A DNA stretch of 15,055 nucleotides from positions 1 to 15,055 of the forward strand of contig JAHIPN010000187.1 in assembly GCA_018894595.1 (NCBI GenBank), read 5' to 3'. This document shows positions 12,831-15,055 of this stretch, one piece after another. Numbering within the stretch: the first letter of the stretch is position 1; each line of letters opens with the position of its first letter. The notes beneath the pieces are model-generated. The model searched no databases and was not told the origin of the DNA. It was given only the letters and a program-made list of their open reading frames with translations. Origin of the DNA: a bacterium (GTDB lineage: Bacteria > Atribacterota > JS1 > SB-45 > 34-128). Made by a program: the position numbers and the translations under genes.

Positions 12831-15055
12831 ATGAAATTAACGAGATGGAAACTGGTGTATATTTTTCTTTTTATATTTTTGATATTTCAAACAAATATGG
12901 TATTAGCTAATAATATTGTGGTGCCACATGAATGGTATCGCTATCAGGGAGCTAGTGATAGCGATAAAAAAGGAAATGATTGTGGCCCTGCATGTGTAGC
13001 TATGGCCATACAATTTATAAAAAACACCTTTGTTCCTATAAGAGATATTCGCAATTATATTGGTCCCAATACCGCAACTTCCGAGCAATTAAAGAACTCA
13101 TTGCAACATTGGGGAATATCTTATAATCATCTATCAGCAGGTTCACAAAATGTTATAGATGCAGTAAATAATAGAAATCATATAGTGATTTGCCCAGTTA
13201 AAATGTTATGTTTTAGTCCCGGATTGGATATTGATCCTGAATCAGATGATCCTGCTCTTAATTATGATAGGTATTGTAGTTTTACTGAAGAACTTCAAGG
13301 ACATTTTATCGTAGTAAAAGGTATCTCTGATGATGGAAATTGGATTATTGTTTATGATCCTGGTGTATGGGGAAGTTATCCCTACCCTAAATATTGGTAT
13401 TCAAATAGAGAACCAAAAGGCAAGGAAAGGTATTATAAACTATCTGAATTTTCTAATGCCATAAATTCTCGTGGTATAGAAATATTAGCTGAACCTCATC
13501 CTATTATTACTTCTCCTTTAAAAATATCACCTTCATCACCTTACTGTATAGGAGATACAATTAATGCTGAATTTAGTATTACTAATGAAAATGCAACTCC
13601 TCTTACTTTTACCGTTTTAACTGTAGGAGGGAGAGACCCTGATAACCACGTTTCAGATTTTACCATTAGACAAAACATCACCCTTGAACCATCTAAACCT
13701 TATAACTATCAAGGAACTCTTACTTTAAATAAAGTGGGAGATTATCATTTCTTCTGTACTTATCAAACGCCAGACGGTAATTGGAATACAACTGTTGACT
13801 TGGGAGCTGGGTTAGTTGATGAGGATAGGACGGAAGATATTAGTGTTGAGGAAAAAGAAATACCATCTGTAACCCCTGATATTTCAGAAGAGCTATATAT
13901 AGAATGGGATAAGACCTTTGGGGGAAGCAACGATGATGGCGCACGTTCTATTGTCCAGACTACCGATGGCGGTTATGCAATAGCTGGTTATACCTCGTCC
14001 AAAGGTGCCGGGAAAGAGGATATTTGGGTAATAAGATTGGATCCTGGAGGCAATATGCTCTGGGATAAAACTTTTGGTGGAAGTGATCTAGATGTAGCAT
14101 ACTCTATTATTCAAACCACTGATGGTGGTTATGTAGTAGCTGGCTTAACAGAATCTAAGGGTGCCGGGGAAGTGGATGCTTGGGTAATAAAGCTTGATCA
14201 TGGAGGAAATATAGTATGGGATAAAACTTTTGGGGGAAGCGAAGATGAATTTGGAAAATCTATTATTCAGACTATTGATGGAGACTATATTGTTGCTGGT
14301 TCAACAAGATCTAAAGGTGCTGGTAGTTTTGATGCTTGGGTAATAAAGCTTGATCATGGAGGAAATATAGTATGGGATAAAACTTTTGGAAAAAGTGGCT
14401 ACGATTGGGCAAACCATATTATCCAAACTACCGATGGCGGTTATGCAATAGCTGGTTATACATCCTCTAAAGGTGCCGGGGAACTGGATGCTTGGGTAAT
14501 AAAGCTTGATCATGGAGGAAATATAGTATGGGATAAAACTTTTGGGGGAAGTGAAGATGATTGGGCAGGACCTATTATTCAGACTATTAATGGAGACTAT
14601 ATTGTTGCTGGTTCAACAAAATCTAAAGGTGCAGGATCAGAGGATATTTGGTTAATGAAACTTGATCATGAAGGTAATATGCTTTGGGATAAGACTTTTG
14701 GGGGAAGCGATCGTGATTTTGCAAATTCTATTATCAAGACTACTGACAAAGGCTATATGTTAGCTGGCTTTACCTTCTCTAAGGGTGCTGGTGGTTATGA
14801 TGCTTGGATAATTAAGCTTAGTTCAAAAAGCATCGAAGCGCTTGAAGAAGAAATTACTGAAGTCTCTAACTCAAAAAATTATTTTCCTTTAGATGAAGGG
14901 AAAAGATGGGAATATCAATTTTTTTTAAAGACAGGAGAAGACTGGAATCTTGGGCCCGTATCTAAAATGTCTGGGGAAAGGATACTTACTAATTTCCCCC
15001 AACGAGAACTAAAAGGGGAAAAAGTAACCCCCCAGCAAAGAGAGGATAAAGTACA
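12831..15055 (+). CDS. Secreted C39-like peptidase with six 52-residue repeats (partial)
   Basis: The gene starts at ATG 12831 after an AAGGAG site and runs off the window with 741 codons read. Residues 1-26 are a signal peptide ending VLA. Residues 45-215 resemble C39-like cysteine peptidases: NDCGPACVAMAI with Cys51, GHFIVVKGI with His158 and YDPG with Asp176, in the right order and spacing for a Cys-His-Asp triad. About 225-325 is a beta-rich, Ig-like stretch (GDTINAEFSI). Six repeats begin at residues 359, 411, 463, 515, 567 and 619, exactly 52 apart, with consensus WDKTFGGS..D, II.T.DGGY..AG.T.SKGAG and D.WVIKLD..GN. This probably makes a six-bladed propeller. From about 690, YFPLDEGKRWEYQFF opens another domain. 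The protein is exported; its target is unknown. Confidence 0.88.
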   Translation, partial: MKLTRWKLVYIFLFIFLIFQTNMVLANNIVVPHEWYRYQGASDSDKKGNDCGPACVAMAIQFIKNTFVPIRDIRNYIGPNTATSEQLKNSLQHWGISYNHLSAGSQNVIDAVNNRNHIVICPVKMLCFSPGLDIDPESDDPALNYDRYCSFTEELQGHFIVVKGISDDGNWIIVYDPGVWGSYPYPKYWYSNREPKGKERYYKLSEFSNAINSRGIEILAEPHPIITSPLKISPSSPYCIGDTINAEFSITNENATPLTFTVLTVGGRDPDNHVSDFTIRQNITLEPSKPYNYQGTLTLNKVGDYHFFCTYQTPDGNWNTTVDLGAGLVDEDRTEDISVEEKEIPSVTPDISEELYIEWDKTFGGSNDDGARSIVQTTDGGYAIAGYTSSKGAGKEDIWVIRLDPGGNMLWDKTFGGSDLDVAYSIIQTTDGGYVVAGLTESKGAGEVDAWVIKLDHGGNIVWDKTFGGSEDEFGKSIIQTIDGDYIVAGSTRSKGAGSFDAWVIKLDHGGNIVWDKTFGKSGYDWANHIIQTTDGGYAIAGYTSSKGAGELDAWVIKLDHGGNIVWDKTFGGSEDDWAGPIIQTINGDYIVAGSTKSKGAGSEDIWLMKLDHEGNMLWDKTFGGSDRDFANSIIKTTDKGYMLAGFTFSKGAGGYDAWIIKLSSKSIEALEEEITEVSNSKNYFPLDEGKRWEYQFFLKTGEDWNLGPVSKMSGERILTNFPQRELKGEKVTPQQREDKV
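13905..14840 (+). repeat. Six tandem 156-bp repeats inside the secreted protein gene
   Basis: Units start at 13905, 14061, 14217, 14373, 14529 and 14685, each exactly 156 bp. The DNA is nearly identical at the junctions: GATGCTTGGGTAATAAAGCT recurs at 14175, 14331 and 14487. Units 1 and 4 share one variant (GGTTATGCAATAGCTGGTTA). Units 3 and 5 share another (GACTATATTGTTGCTGGTTC). This mixed pattern points to duplication or gene conversion of blocks larger than one unit. Confidence 0.9.

Noticed and set aside
12903..14513. Minus-strand frames in the secreted peptidase-repeat gene
   Set aside because: They are antisense to the C39-like domain and the repeats. The second one only mirrors the 156-bp repeat.
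13905..14840. Regular repeats considered as a CRISPR array
   Set aside because: The period is 156 bp, the units are in frame inside one gene, and there are no short repeats with unique spacers.

Overview
The window is AT-rich bacterial DNA with strong AGGAGG-type ribosome binding sites. The sugar-binding protein at 3799 has a cleavable signal peptide without a lipobox cysteine, which suggests a soluble periplasmic protein and so a two-membrane cell. That, the low GC, the mannoside phosphorylase locus and the glycine riboswitch would fit an uncultured anaerobe such as an Atribacterota-like lineage. This taxonomic placement is inference only.

Layout. (1) 1-2762 holds three genes I do not recognise: a gene with no clear start just after a cluster of three small palindromes, then a four-helix membrane protein followed by a possible nuclease-fold protein. 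(2) 2763-8391 is a sugar uptake and breakdown locus: a promoter and orphan ribosome binding site, a truncated ROK-family relic, a solute-binding protein, two permeases, a GH130 glycoside phosphorylase and a truncated creatininase-like fragment. No ABC ATPase is present, so the transporter probably borrows one encoded elsewhere. (3) 8392-12209 is an accessory region: an IS110-like transposase tail, a DUF4145 zinc-ribbon gene, a HEPN/zinc-ribbon gene followed 17 bp later by a well-formed integron attC site, then a 55-residue hydrophilic protein paired with a DUF6338-like membrane protein. (4) 12210-15055 holds a tandem glycine riboswitch with terminator, a c-di-GMP-I (GEMM)-like aptamer, a 47-residue ORF, and the first 741 codons of a secreted protein with a C39-like cysteine peptidase domain and six 52-residue repeats. 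That gene runs off the window.

Two threads tie the window together. Four intergenic regions (about 937-1120, 2538-2762, 8604-8780, 11786-11990) carry copies of one element: a decayed protein tail on the minus strand overlapping a plus-strand terminator-like hairpin. In three of them this is followed by a promoter-like box facing the next plus-strand gene or leader. Second, relics are concentrated around the sugar locus, which points to repeated insertion and loss at its edges.

The best candidates for something new are the attC-linked HEPN/zinc-ribbon cassette with its coupled 29-codon leader, the 55-residue protein plus DUF6338 pair, the glycine-then-c-di-GMP-like leader, and the peptidase-repeat protein it precedes.
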